DNA of 64,000 nucleotides, from positions 62,001 through 126,000 of the forward strand of contig CAZASG010000003.1 in assembly GCA_964487745.1 (NCBI GenBank). The letters run 5' to 3'. Position numbers and translations under genes: made by a program. The DNA comes from Desulfolinea sp964487745 (GTDB lineage: Bacteria; Chloroflexota; Anaerolineae; Anaerolineales; Villigracilaceae). Numbering within the stretch: position 1 is the first letter of the stretch; every line of letters begins with the position of its first letter. Below are positions 17,632 to 26,949 of the stretch, piece by piece. Below the pieces are notes generated by a model. That model made no database searches. It was given only the letters and a program-made list of their open reading frames with translations, and had not been told where the DNA came from.

Positions 17632-18150
17632 TCATCTATCTTCAAAGTTTTTTGTTTTGTCTTCAATAATGCGTCCGCCTCTAACCGTTGCCCCCACTAC
17701 CAATCCAGCACTAATCAATACTAGATTCTTGATAATATATTGCCCTTCCAGTGTTGGCGCGTATGGAATTTGAGTAAATGTTTCTGATGGAAAGAAGATC
17801 AATGGAGTCATTGTACCCAGCATTTGGGTAAAGAGAAGGAACAATGTTGCTCTTAAATATTTCCCGGTTATTAGCCCAAGTCCTATTAGCGTTTCCCATA
17901 TCGCCAATATTTTTATGGATACGCTTGGTTCTATCAATCCAAATGTCAACTTTGCTATTGTTCTGGTAGCAATCTGATCTGCCGGGCTTACTCCAGGAAA
18001 GAATTTTAGGAAACCAAACCAAAGAAAGATGATGCCCAGGCTTATTCTCAGAAATAGTATTCCATAACGCCTCATGAAAAATGTAATTTTGGCGTCTGCT
18101 TTTAGATATAGATCGCTTAATCGTTCCATCTTTTTCTTCTCTTTATTCAT
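17632..18150 (-). CDS. DoxX-like membrane protein
   Basis: 172 residues with four predicted membrane helices (YGILFLRISLGIIFLWFGFL, ILAIWETLIGLGLITG, LFLLFTQMLGTMTPLIFF, LVLISAGLVVGATV). The first helix and the WETLIGLGL segment match the DoxX/DoxD-like family, whose members are tied to redox stress or quinone processes; the specific role is unknown. Its base composition is more AT-rich than the neighbours, hinting at acquisition. It stands alone behind its own palindrome-rich promoter region. Confidence 0.72.
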   Translation of the reverse strand: MNKEKKKMERLSDLYLKADAKITFFMRRYGILFLRISLGIIFLWFGFLKFFPGVSPADQIATRTIAKLTFGLIEPSVSIKILAIWETLIGLGLITGKYLRATLFLLFTQMLGTMTPLIFFPSETFTQIPYAPTLEGQYIIKNLVLISAGLVVGATVRGGRIIEDKTKNFEDR

Positions 18151-18159
18151 CCCATACTT

Positions 18160-18173
18160 GTTGCATATGCAAC
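18160..18173. promoter_or_regulatory. 14-bp perfect palindrome (candidate operator)
   Basis: GTTGCATATGCAAC is fully self-complementary and lies ten bases upstream of the DoxX-like ATG, in its leader. Size and symmetry fit a dimeric repressor site. The binding protein is unknown. Confidence 0.5.
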
Positions 18174-18224
18174 CGAACTAAGTCATATGCGGAGTTCAAT
18201 TTTTCATAATACTATGTTTTGAAC

Positions 18225-18263
18225 ATTATACAACAAACCACTTTAGGCAAAATGGTTTGTTGT
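18225..18263 (-). promoter_or_regulatory. Promoter with overlapping 11-bp inverted repeat
   Basis: Minus-strand TATAAT (18225-18230) directly abuts an inverted repeat, ACAACAAACCA (18230-18240) and TGGTTTGTTGT (18253-18263), which covers the spacer and the -35 region. This is a typical layout for a repressor operator controlling the DoxX-like gene. Confidence 0.55.
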
Positions 18264-18324
18264 TAGCAGTATGCGCACCTTGGCTTTACCTAGACAACTC
18301 TGGATCTAAAAAATACCCTCAACT

Positions 18325-19761
18325 TTACCCATTCACATAGCGGTTATGGAACGCTATCCACTTCGGCAGCACTTCCTCCAACTGCTCTTTCGAGGGCAAA
18401 AATGCGATGCGCAGGTGGTGTGTGCCTTCCGCTTGTCCGAAGCCGGAGCCATTGACAGTGCATAAGCCGGTCTCTTCGAGGAGTGCCATGCAGTAGTCAA
18501 AATCAGTTCTACCGGCGGGGAGTTTGTTCAGGCGCGGGAAGAGATACATTGCTCCCGTCCTGCCGAAGACTTCAACCCCGTCCATTTGCTCGAAGGCAGT
18601 CCGGACCATTTTTGCTTTTTCGTAGAGATCGCTGAGTACTTTTTCTTTTTCATTGATGAAGCGTTGACGGGCAGTATTTGTCTCGTCGGGGGGGCTAACC
18701 ATCAGGTAGGTCATTATCTGCCCGACGGTGTTCGCGCACAAGCTGACGGATGCCTGCTTGAGCAGCAGGTCGATGAAATCCATATCCGTACCAGCGACTT
18801 GAGGGGCATTGCGCACTTCGAGATAGCCGCCGCGGTGACCGCATTCGCCGTAGAAACCTTTTGAGATGCTGTGCAGGCTGAAAAGCGGAACATCTTTCTC
18901 GTTGCCGAGGGCTTTGGCAAAAGAGATGAATTCTCCACCATAAACATTCTCCTGATAGACCTCGTCGGCGATGATGGCAAGTTGATGCGCTTTGGCAAAG
19001 GCGATCACTTCGTGGATGCTCTCCGCATCCAGGATGGCACCGGTCGGGTTGCCGGGGTTGATGACAACGATGGCTTTTACATCCGTGCCTTCTTCGGTTG
19101 CGGAGTTGTAGGCATTTTCCAGGGCCACACGGTCGAGTGCCCAGTCGTTATCTTCATCGGGGTAATAATTGACTTGTATCCCGCCAAAGGCTTTGATAGA
19201 TGCCGAATAGAGCGGGTATTGGGGGATGGGGATCATCACCGCATCTGTTTCTTTTGCAATGAGCAAGTTCAAAACACGTTTGGCACCGTCGCTGGCGCCA
19301 TCGGTCAGGAAAATATGATCGGAGTTTGCTTGCAAGCTGCTTCCCCCGAAACCATCCCGTCGATTAATGAAATCTGCCACAGCTTCACGCACAAAACGGA
19401 AGCCCTTGCTTTCAGTATATGCCCCCAGTCCATTGCCGGTTTGGGAGAGGATATCTTCGCTGAGCGCCAGCACTTCTTCGGCGATGAAGTCTTCGTTGTG
19501 CAGGTTGCTGTAGGGATTCTCTTCAAAAAGATTCTTGAGTTCGCGCTCGCGTCTGATCTTGGAAGGTTCTTCAAGCAGGCTGATGATCTGGCGATAATAG
19601 GTCATGGGTGCTTGCCCCAGCGCTTGAGGGTTGCCAATATTGCAAAAGATTATTTCTTTGCCCTCATCTTTGAGTTTGGCTGCCCGCTGAGGGATCGGCC
19701 CCCGCACCGCATATTCCATTTTGAGAATATTCTGATTTACATTGATCTTATGCTCCGCCAT
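18325..19761 (-). CDS. Alanine aminotransferase-like PLP enzyme of the eukaryotic (GPT) type
   Basis: 478 residues, longer than the usual ~390-residue bacterial class I transaminases. It opens with YAVRGPIPQRAAKLKDEGKE and FCNIGNPQALGQAPMTYYRQ, as in plant and animal alanine transaminases. The PLP site is SLHSISKGFYGECGHRGGYL, with Lys in SKGF, and VVINPGNPTGAIL and IIADEVYQENVY bind cofactor and substrate. The likely reaction is alanine + 2-oxoglutarate to pyruvate + glutamate. It starts 21 bases after the large kinase gene and is probably cotranscribed. Confidence 0.87.
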   Translation of the reverse strand: MAEHKINVNQNILKMEYAVRGPIPQRAAKLKDEGKEIIFCNIGNPQALGQAPMTYYRQIISLLEEPSKIRRERELKNLFEENPYSNLHNEDFIAEEVLALSEDILSQTGNGLGAYTESKGFRFVREAVADFINRRDGFGGSSLQANSDHIFLTDGASDGAKRVLNLLIAKETDAVMIPIPQYPLYSASIKAFGGIQVNYYPDEDNDWALDRVALENAYNSATEEGTDVKAIVVINPGNPTGAILDAESIHEVIAFAKAHQLAIIADEVYQENVYGGEFISFAKALGNEKDVPLFSLHSISKGFYGECGHRGGYLEVRNAPQVAGTDMDFIDLLLKQASVSLCANTVGQIMTYLMVSPPDETNTARQRFINEKEKVLSDLYEKAKMVRTAFEQMDGVEVFGRTGAMYLFPRLNKLPAGRTDFDYCMALLEETGLCTVNGSGFGQAEGTHHLRIAFLPSKEQLEEVLPKWIAFHNRYVNG

Positions 19762-19782
19762 GTGGTGTCCCTTTTTGTGAAA

Positions 19783-22700
19783 TTATAGAGTTTGTTTGAT
19801 GGATTGTTGGATGGGGACTTTAAGATAAAAGATGCTCCCCTCGCCTTCTATACTCTCGACCCAAACACGTCCCCCGTGACGCTCCGCGATAGAACGGACG
19901 ATTGCCAACCCCAAACCGGTGCCTTGTTGGGCACGTGCTGCCCGCTGCGAGCTCCGGAAGAATTTTTCAAAGAGCCGTTTCTTTGCCTCTTCACTGATAC
20001 CGATTCCGCTGTCCTCGATCTCAAAGATGATCTCTTTCTCTGTTGCATGGGCACGCATATTGACGTTGCCACCTTCCGGCGTATACTTGACGGCATTTTC
20101 GACGAGGTTATAGATCGCTTGATGGAGCAAGGCTTGGTCAGCTTCGATCAAACCTGGTAGATTTTGTGCCGTCTCGATGGAGAAATTGATCTTTTTCTGG
20201 CTAATATTGGTGTGCAAACCTGTGCTAACCCGGTCAAGAATATCGAGGGGGGAGATCTTTTCGAGTTGCAAGCCAACGCCAAGCTCAATACGCCCGAGAT
20301 CGAGCAGGTTATTGACCAGGCGGGACATACTCTCAACACCAGAGATGATCTTGGTGACGTAGCCCTGTTGTTGCTCGTTCAGCTCACCCGCCATCGGCAT
20401 CATTGTGGCATAACCGCGCATCAGTGTGAGTGGTGAGCGCAGGTCGTGGCTGACGGTGGAAACAAATTCCGATTTGAGCGTATCCAATTCCTTGAAGTGG
20501 GTCACATCGCGCATGATACAGACGCGTCCGATCGGCTGCCCTTCGGTGATGATCGATGATGCTGTTGCGAGCAGCACCTGTCCATTAGGCAGGGTGATCT
20601 CGGCTGAAGTTCTGGATGTGTTCGAGATTTTCAGCAGATTGGCAAGGGCTTTGTCGTGGATGATATTTTCGATGGATTGAGTAGTACTTTCATCATGCTC
20701 GATCTCGAGAGCTTTCAGCGCAGCGGGATTAGCCAGTGTAAGGTGATCCTGATGGTCTGTGACGAGTACGGGATCAGATGTTGAAGCGAGAATAGCCGCC
20801 AATTGCTGTCGCCCAACTTCCTCGTTGAGGAAGAGGTGTGCGTTCGCAGCAGCGAAGGCGGCTTGTCCGCCCAAGGTACTGATAAAGCGCACATTCGCTT
20901 CTGTGAAGAGTTTGGGCTGCGCATAAGCTGCCCACAAGACGCCATAGAAATTTTTCTCATTGCGCAATGGCAGTGCGATCAATGCAGCGGGATTGGGGCG
21001 ATTTTCGTTCAATTGCAAGCCGCCGGTGGTGCGGGCAAGATTGGGGAGAACGATCTTTTCCTCGTAGCGAACGGCGTCAAGTAATTCAGCATCCAGGTGG
21101 GCGAACTGGCCTTTTGTTGCTTCCATGGCAAAGCGGGTAGGCATATCGAACATTGCGTCGGGAATGATCTCCGGTGAGAGCACCACATGCACTGCGGAAG
21201 CACCTGTTGATTTGATCGCATCAAGTACCGGTTGGAAAACATACTTCATCTCGAGGCTGGCTGCCACGCTGTTGCTGACGACCAGTAGCTGATTGAGCTC
21301 CTCAAGGCGATCTTTTAAACTAACACGCATTTGCTCAAAGGCACGTCGCAGTTGCCCGACCTCATCTATACCTGAGAGCTCGAGGGGATGGTCAAGCTGT
21401 CCTTGGGCAATACGTCCCGCTTCGCTGGCGAGATTCTCAAGCGATTGGCTGATGATCCGTAAACCGATCCGCAGGGCGATGAGTGCAAAGATGGTCAAGA
21501 TCACGATCATTGCTGAAAGAGGAGATGCGATCTGAAGTGAAAGCTGCTGAACTTGACGGGCGGGTACGGTCAGCACCACTGCCCACGGACGACCCACAAC
21601 AGGTTGGTAGAAGACCAACGTTCGCGTGCCGGTTGGTGATGTCGCGTCAAAAAGGCTTGCTTCGTCGCTTTTTTCGCCCTCATATTGGCTCATGGTCAAG
21701 CCGCTATTTGAGTGATAGAGGATCGTGCCGTTTTCATTGACGAGAAAACCATCCCCTGAGATCGAGGCCATACCATTAAGGCTATTGAGCAGAGGGCGTG
21801 TAATGGGATTAGTGCTGAGATCAGTGCGCCCGAGAAGCACGCGGGCTGGCAGTTCTCCGTTGCCGGGAATTGTGGCAATAAAGGAAATCCGCGCCGTACC
21901 GCCGGGCGTAATTGGTGGAATAGTATATATCTGGGAGGGCACACCGCTCGCTGAGAGAAGCAAGCCATTGATCTCTTCTGTTGTCAGTTCGCGTGCGAGG
22001 GCATCAGAAGGCGGGTATTCGCCGAGAATATTTGCTTCGGAGTCAACTACCAGAAGCTGGGTGAAATAGGGCACCAGGCGAATTTTCTCCCCCAAAAGGG
22101 CAGCAAGAGCAGCGCTATCTTCACTCAGCAAAGCTTGATCATCTGCGAGTTGGGTACTCAGGTTTTGTCCGGTCTCGAGGAAGAAGGGAACACTCTCCGC
22201 TGCAACTTGTGCGGTATTCTCAAGGCGGTCGTAAAGCATTTGGCGGGCAGCTCGCCCGGCGACGATCCAATCGCCGATGAGCAGGGTCAACAAGAGGACA
22301 ACGATGAATGTCCCCGTGCCGATCAGGAAGCGCGTCTCAAGCCGACGTTCGGCAGGTGAGGGGCTCAGGGGTGTTTTTCTGCCCCAGGCTACGGGCGCAC
22401 TAAAGGATAAAATTTGGGCGATAAACCCTGCAACGAGTAATTCCCCAAAAACAGCAAGGGTTGCCACACCGACATTATTTAGCGCAAAATCGAGGCGAGC
22501 AGTGATATCGGAATGAGATGCGCTGAAAAACACCCCGGGCACAAAAAGTAAGCTGAAGATAGGTGTCAGCGCTAATGCAGAAACGATCGGTTGACGCAAA
22601 AACTTGTAGGCGGGTGTGCGATAGCGTTGACGTACCCAACGATTGAATAGTAACCCCATCAATCCGAATTGAACCGCGGTGAAAACAGTATGCGTATCAA

Positions 22701-23079
22701 AAGGCGCTCTCAAAATTCCTGCGACCATGCCAAGAATAAAAGCTGGTAAGGGTCCCAGTAGCCCGCCTGCCAATATCCATGGTAGAGCGGAGAAAAGCAT
22801 AAGTGCTGCCCCGGGTGGGTCAAATGGAACGCCAGGCCAGGACATCAGGGAGTTTCCCTTTATGTAGACACCAATGAATAAATTGCTGATGGGAGTGAGT
22901 ATCAGGAGTGCGATGAAGATCAGCCAGGCGCGTCTATCCCACTTGATACGGGTTTCCTGACTTTTAAAATAGAGCCAAATCCCCAAGCCAAACAAGCCAG
23001 CGAAAAATATCCACCCCAAGAGATCTGGAAAGTTAAAAAAAGGAAGTGCGAGGAAGAGGGCGCTAATAAACTTTGGCAT
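19783..23079 (-). CDS. Large membrane sensor kinase: multi-TM, dCache-like, HAMP, GAF, PAS, HisKA, ATPase
   Basis: 1098 residues. Residues ~1-245 hold seven or eight membrane helices of a MASE-like sensor. After ~270, a TM-flanked extracytoplasmic region to ~510 looks like a Cache domain (TQLLVVDSEANILGEYPP, DGFLVNENGTILYHS). HAMP (AGRIAQGQLDHPLELSGIDE), GAF, and PAS (DPVLVTDHQDHLTLANPAAL) follow. The H-box VSTVSHDLRSPLTLMRGY has His at ~878. The ATPase shows NLVENAVKYTPEGG, DSGIGISEEAKKRLFEKFF and GTGLGLAIVRSIAERHGG. It senses external and internal cues; no cognate regulator is next to it. A TATAAT lies 17 bases before the ATG. Confidence 0.88.
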   Translation of the reverse strand: MPKFISALFLALPFFNFPDLLGWIFFAGLFGLGIWLYFKSQETRIKWDRRAWLIFIALLILTPISNLFIGVYIKGNSLMSWPGVPFDPPGAALMLFSALPWILAGGLLGPLPAFILGMVAGILRAPFDTHTVFTAVQFGLMGLLFNRWVRQRYRTPAYKFLRQPIVSALALTPIFSLLFVPGVFFSASHSDITARLDFALNNVGVATLAVFGELLVAGFIAQILSFSAPVAWGRKTPLSPSPAERRLETRFLIGTGTFIVVLLLTLLIGDWIVAGRAARQMLYDRLENTAQVAAESVPFFLETGQNLSTQLADDQALLSEDSAALAALLGEKIRLVPYFTQLLVVDSEANILGEYPPSDALARELTTEEINGLLLSASGVPSQIYTIPPITPGGTARISFIATIPGNGELPARVLLGRTDLSTNPITRPLLNSLNGMASISGDGFLVNENGTILYHSNSGLTMSQYEGEKSDEASLFDATSPTGTRTLVFYQPVVGRPWAVVLTVPARQVQQLSLQIASPLSAMIVILTIFALIALRIGLRIISQSLENLASEAGRIAQGQLDHPLELSGIDEVGQLRRAFEQMRVSLKDRLEELNQLLVVSNSVAASLEMKYVFQPVLDAIKSTGASAVHVVLSPEIIPDAMFDMPTRFAMEATKGQFAHLDAELLDAVRYEEKIVLPNLARTTGGLQLNENRPNPAALIALPLRNEKNFYGVLWAAYAQPKLFTEANVRFISTLGGQAAFAAANAHLFLNEEVGRQQLAAILASTSDPVLVTDHQDHLTLANPAALKALEIEHDESTTQSIENIIHDKALANLLKISNTSRTSAEITLPNGQVLLATASSIITEGQPIGRVCIMRDVTHFKELDTLKSEFVSTVSHDLRSPLTLMRGYATMMPMAGELNEQQQGYVTKIISGVESMSRLVNNLLDLGRIELGVGLQLEKISPLDILDRVSTGLHTNISQKKINFSIETAQNLPGLIEADQALLHQAIYNLVENAVKYTPEGGNVNMRAHATEKEIIFEIEDSGIGISEEAKKRLFEKFFRSSQRAARAQQGTGLGLAIVRSIAERHGGRVWVESIEGEGSIFYLKVPIQQSIKQTL

Positions 23080-23150
23080 GATCTGAGCGACTGTCTATTA
23101 TAGCCGTAAAACTTCCTTTTCTGATATTTTCGTGTGCTTTTTGTAGAATT

Positions 23151-23837
23151 TCAAGATGACTTTATTGCCGTTTCTTCGTAAACACCGCGATATTCTTCCG
23201 GGAGAAGCCCAGCCAAATGCGACATGACCAAGTCGGCGTTGCGTTGGCGGGAGGCACGTCTCTCCGCGCCCTTGCTGACTAACGGTGGCAGGTTGATCGG
23301 GCGTCCGATGCTGAGCGTGAGCGGTGGTCGTTCCCGTTTTTTGGCGTGCTGCCAGTAGTCCTGCGTTGTCCCGATGATGGCGGCGGGCACGACCGGTACC
23401 TGTGCTTTCTCGAAAATATAAGCCACGCCGGGCATGGCTTTGCGCATGGCGGTCTCGTGCGAACGTCCACCTTCGGGGGCGATCAGGAGTGGGCGTCCTG
23501 ATTTGAGTGCACTCAACATACGCTCGATCAGCTTGCGATCATACTCGCCGCGATGGACGGGAATAACACCATAGGCGATGAGGACCTCTCTCTGTCCGGG
23601 GGTTTCAAAGACAGATTGTGCGCCGATGATTTCCAGCGTTTCAGGCCAAAAACTGGCAATGAAAGGCGGATCATAAAGCGAAACATGGTTCATCGCTACG
23701 ATATAGGGCTTGCCGTAGGGAATATTTTCCGTGCCCTCGATGGTGATCGGTGAAAGGGTGCGGAAGATGCCCCGAAAAGTCCCCTTGATGATCGGACGGG
23801 CAATTTTGTTGAAGAGGGAGACGTTATATGTGCTCAT
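23151..23837 (-). CDS. plsC: 1-acyl-sn-glycerol-3-phosphate acyltransferase (PlsC family)
   Basis: 228 residues with the HX4D motif in NHVSLYDP (His51, Asp56), the substrate motif LLIAPEGGRSHE, and VPAAIIGT. It acylates lysophosphatidic acid to phosphatidic acid at the inner membrane face. The start overlaps the cmk stop by four bases (ATGA), as expected in an operon. The plsC-cmk link also occurs in other phyla. PlsY is encoded at 40681. Confidence 0.88.
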   Translation of the reverse strand: MSTYNVSLFNKIARPIIKGTFRGIFRTLSPITIEGTENIPYGKPYIVAMNHVSLYDPPFIASFWPETLEIIGAQSVFETPGQREVLIAYGVIPVHRGEYDRKLIERMLSALKSGRPLLIAPEGGRSHETAMRKAMPGVAYIFEKAQVPVVPAAIIGTTQDYWQHAKKRERPPLTLSIGRPINLPPLVSKGAERRASRQRNADLVMSHLAGLLPEEYRGVYEETAIKSS

Positions 23838-24511
23838 TTGCAGAGCGCCATGATCTTTTCGTAAACTTCGTCAGCGTTGAGGTTATCGGAATCGAGAATG
23901 ATGGCATCTTCGGCGGGACGCAAGGGCGCGACATCGCGCGTGGAATCAACGTGATCCCGTTTAATGACTTTGTCGAGAATTTCGGCGTAATCCGCTTCCT
24001 CGCCGCGAGCGATGATCTCGTCATAGCGGCGGCGAGCGCGTTCTTCGGCAGAGGCATCGAGGTAGATCTTGAGATCAGCTTCGGGCAGAACGACGGTACC
24101 AATATCCCGCCCGACCATGACGACGCTGCCGCGTAAACCAATACGACGTTGTTGCTGGCTCAAAGCTGCCCGCACGCCGGGATAGGCTGCCACAACGCTA
24201 ACGTTAGCATCCACTTCGGGGCGTCTGGTTTGCCAGGTGATATCGTCGCCATTGATGAGCACATCACAGGCGCGCCCATCATCTTTGGATGCAGCGCGCA
24301 CGTCAATGGGCGTTTCTTCGGCGAGTTTGGTAACCGCGGCTTCGTTGCTGAGATCGACGCCTTTTTGCAGGGCTGCCCAAGTCACAGCGCGGTACATAAC
24401 ACCGGTATCGAAGAAGAGATAATCGAGGCTGTCTGCCACGCGGCTGCCGACGGTCGATTTGCCGGAGGCTGCGGGCCCGTCAAGGGCGATGGTTTTGGGG
24501 GTGTTGGTCAC
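23834..24511 (-). CDS. cmk: Cytidylate kinase
   Basis: 225 residues, full length. P-loop GPAASGKST at 12-20, LFFDTGVMYRAVTW with the CMP-binding residues, the CMP insert, and GRDIGTVVLPEADLKIYLDA followed by the lid SAEERARRRY. It converts CMP and dCMP to the diphosphates. First gene of cmk-plsC; an intergenic repeat lies just upstream. Confidence 0.95.
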   Translation of the reverse strand: MTNTPKTIALDGPAASGKSTVGSRVADSLDYLFFDTGVMYRAVTWAALQKGVDLSNEAAVTKLAEETPIDVRAASKDDGRACDVLINGDDITWQTRRPEVDANVSVVAAYPGVRAALSQQQRRIGLRGSVVMVGRDIGTVVLPEADLKIYLDASAEERARRRYDEIIARGEEADYAEILDKVIKRDHVDSTRDVAPLRPAEDAIILDSDNLNADEVYEKIMALCK

Positions 24512-24550
24512 TTGGGATGGGGCTCCTGTAAAAAGATGATTTCATGAAAG

Positions 24551-24630
24551 ACGTGCGTTGCATCCATCTGATGCGCTGCACGTCGGTTGTTTTCATAATC
24601 ATCTGCAACGCACTTGAAAAGTGCAATGCT
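24551..24630. repeat. Palindromic intergenic repeat, GTGCGTTGCAT family, copy 1
   Basis: Two stems. The first is ACGTGCGTTGCAT...ATGCGCTGCACGT, the second is TTGCAACGCACTT-type sequence facing AAGTGCAATGC. The same arrangement recurs at 58729-58823 with a different spacer. It fills the gap between the glycosyltransferase-like gene and cmk. Confidence 0.8.
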
Positions 24631-24635
24631 GGTGA

Positions 24636-26336
24636 TTAGTTCTGACTATCAAAAAAGAGATCGTTGCGCGCCCAAAGGATGATCTGCTCGCTTTGCATAG
24701 GCATCTCGCGCAGGGTGAGCCATTTTGCCCAGTTCCTGCCGAGCAGCCAATCGGGATAGGTGCGCCAGACGAAATCCTGCCCGCGATAAGCAGATGCCAA
24801 CTCGACTTCTTCGCCCAGCGGGGTGATGACGAGTTCGGGTGCAGTGGTCATATCGAGGCTGGAGACGACGTTTACGTTGTGGTTGCGGAGCATCCAAAAC
24901 AGGGCGGAGGAATCGATCCCTTTGACAGTGATCGTCAGGGTGGTAGCGTCACCGCGCGCCATGATCGAGACCTCCTCAACTGTTTCCAGCAGCAAGCCTG
25001 CCTGGGTCACGCGCGGGGCGTTATCCCAGATTTCTATGCCCTTCGGGGTGCGCAAGCCACTGGCTCCCCAGGCTGCGCTGAGGGTATATATTCCCAACAT
25101 CAACGAGATACCCCAAACACCGCCGAGAGTCGCTGTCTCGACCGACCAGCCGATGGCGATCAATCCCAGACTGAGAATAAGCAAAAGGACAGAGCCGCCC
25201 AACAGGATCAAGCGGCTGGTGAGCATTTCAGCATTCGGAGACAGCACACCCGCGCCCGAAATATTCAGCCATGAAAACGCCATCAGCAAAAGTGTCAGTG
25301 CAAAAACACCGATGGTCTCGCTGCGGTCGTAATTGGGAAGGCGCAGGTGCAGGTTGAGTTCTTTTGCACTCAATATCCATAACGGCAGGGTGACCCAGAT
25401 CAGGTCAGCGACCTGATGGGCAGGATAAAAAATAATCAAAAGAAACGCCACGAGCGCCCATAAACTCAAGGTGATGCCGGTCTTTTCTTTGCTAAGAATG
25501 GCGCGGATGCCGCCTACCAGCCCAAAGAGCAGGGCAAAGGGATAGTAGGCAATAAATCCAACTAAAACACGCGTGGCAGGTACGTCAGATTGATTGCGCC
25601 AGCCGCCCAAGAATTCACCGAGAGATGCAGCGAATGCGCTTATTCCGTTGGGGGAAAGGAGGAAAAGTGTGCCGACGAGGAGCAGGGTGATGCCCCCATA
25701 CTTTGCGGCGACTTTGAGATCGTCCGTGCGGGAACGTTCTCCATTTTGGCTTGCCTGTGCCCTTGAGGGTGCTTCCATTATCTCAACATCTTCCTGTGGA
25801 AGGAGGTTCTGTGCCAAGGCCCACGTCAGGGCGGCGATGAGCAGCCCCATCCAAACGGATGCGCCGCCGAGCAACGCGATCCCGGCGAAGATGCCAGCCG
25901 CTTGTGGGCGTTTCTCGTGCCACATTGCCCACGCAAAAACGCCAAAGGTGATCGCCAGCATCGTCCCGCTCGCCTGACGGGATAGGGCGATCAAGCCGGG
26001 GGCGATGGCAATTAAGAAAGTGGAAAGTAGAGCAACCCGCTCGGCAAGTTTTTCGCGGAAAAAATAAGGTGCAAAAACCAGCAAACTCCCCGCCAAAGCA
26101 GGGAAAAGGCGGGCGAGAAAATTGGTGCTTTCAAATAGATAAAAAGGGATGCTCGTCAGCAGGATATAGCCGGGTTGCGGACTAAGCAGGGGATTCTCAC
26201 CATTAGCAAGAGCGAGGGCTTGCAGGGCGAGAGTCGCTTCTGTGTCGGTTAGCGGCACTGCCCCGAGTTGGATAAATCGCAATCCCAGCGCGAGCAGGAA
26301 AGCGAGAAAATACAAGATGGAGTGACGGGATTTCAT
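24636..26336 (-). CDS. Membrane glycosyltransferase-like protein (GT39/PMT type)
   Basis: 566 residues with about 11-12 membrane helices. The first loop after helix 1 carries LTDTEATLALQALALANGENP, the acidic pair region that in GT-C enzymes binds the lipid-linked donor. The C-terminal ~150 residues form a soluble domain. Such proteins transfer sugars from polyprenyl-phosphate carriers outside the membrane; donor and acceptor are unknown. Upstream, TAAAAT lies seven bases before the ATG without a ribosome site, so it may be leaderless. Confidence 0.75.
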   Translation of the reverse strand: MKSRHSILYFLAFLLALGLRFIQLGAVPLTDTEATLALQALALANGENPLLSPQPGYILLTSIPFYLFESTNFLARLFPALAGSLLVFAPYFFREKLAERVALLSTFLIAIAPGLIALSRQASGTMLAITFGVFAWAMWHEKRPQAAGIFAGIALLGGASVWMGLLIAALTWALAQNLLPQEDVEIMEAPSRAQASQNGERSRTDDLKVAAKYGGITLLLVGTLFLLSPNGISAFAASLGEFLGGWRNQSDVPATRVLVGFIAYYPFALLFGLVGGIRAILSKEKTGITLSLWALVAFLLIIFYPAHQVADLIWVTLPLWILSAKELNLHLRLPNYDRSETIGVFALTLLLMAFSWLNISGAGVLSPNAEMLTSRLILLGGSVLLLILSLGLIAIGWSVETATLGGVWGISLMLGIYTLSAAWGASGLRTPKGIEIWDNAPRVTQAGLLLETVEEVSIMARGDATTLTITVKGIDSSALFWMLRNHNVNVVSSLDMTTAPELVITPLGEEVELASAYRGQDFVWRTYPDWLLGRNWAKWLTLREMPMQSEQIILWARNDLFFDSQN

Positions 26337-26367
26337 GTCGGGTATTTTAGCACAGAGGGATGAGTTT

Positions 26368-26421
26368 AACCGCCAAGGCGCGAAGAGCGCGAAGAAAAAA
26401 CTTGGCGAACTTGGCGGTTTA
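26368..26421. repeat. Palindromic intergenic repeat, CCGCCAAGGCGCGAAG family, copy 1
   Basis: AACCGCCAAG at the left end mirrors CTTGGCGGTTT at the right, with a GCGCGAAGAGCGCGAAG core. The right end overlaps the stop codon of the NUDIX gene. A related, longer copy is at 61616-61700. Confidence 0.75.
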
Positions 26422-26838
26422 GGCTTTGCGTTGCTGCTTTAACTCATTGATGGCGTTTATCGTGTATGGGTCTACATTCATCGTCAGGGCTTCTTCGAGC
26501 GTGACCCAAGTGTAGGCTTGGGCTTCACCGTTCAGCACAACGTCTGTTGAATTCGTTTTACAGGCAAAATCGAAGAAGATGAAGTGCATATTTTTCCAGA
26601 AGGATTCATCCTGAATAAATTCCTGGAAGAAGATGAATTCCACGTCGTAAACATCCAGCCCGGTCTCTTCCTTGGCTTCGCGGATGAGGGCATCGGTCAT
26701 CTTTTCGCCGACTTCGATATGCCCGCCGGGGACAACCCACTTATCATGAAATTTGTGTGATTGGACAAGCAGCATCTTCCCTTCGGGGTTGAAGATCAGG
26801 GCACCGACGGTGGGGTGGGGGTATTCTTGTTGGGTCAT
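26419..26838 (-). CDS. NUDIX hydrolase
   Basis: 139 residues with a complete Nudix box, GGHIEVGEKMTDALIREAKEETGLDV (GX5EX7REVXEEXGU pattern), following VGALIFNPEGKMLLVQS. It hydrolyses a nucleoside diphosphate linked to another group with Mg2+; the substrate is unknown. The short downstream WVTLEEALTMNVDPYTINAI is the usual C-terminal cap. It is bordered by repeats on both sides, so it seems to be a single-gene unit. Confidence 0.88.
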   Translation of the reverse strand: MTQQEYPHPTVGALIFNPEGKMLLVQSHKFHDKWVVPGGHIEVGEKMTDALIREAKEETGLDVYDVEFIFFQEFIQDESFWKNMHFIFFDFACKTNSTDVVLNGEAQAYTWVTLEEALTMNVDPYTINAINELKQQRKA

Positions 26839-26849
26839 AGATTTCTCCT

Positions 26850-26944
26850 GTCATCGCGAGGAGCACTGAGCCTGTCGAATTGCGACGTGGCAATCTGATG
26901 AATAATGAGAGATTGCTTCGATCGCTCCGCTCTCTCGCAATGAC
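26850..26944. repeat. Palindromic intergenic repeat, GTCATTGCGAG family, copy 1
   Basis: It begins GTCATCGCGAG and ends CTCGCAATGAC, with inner arms GCAATCTG and AGATTGCTTCG. It lies between NUDIX and the EamA transporter. Two further copies are at 27834 and 29394. Confidence 0.85.
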
Positions 26945-26949
26945 ATATG

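Noticed and set aside
18871..19788. 305-residue open frame on the plus strand
   Set aside because: It lies antisense to the alanine aminotransferase gene; composition is that of a shadow frame and no domain is recognisable.
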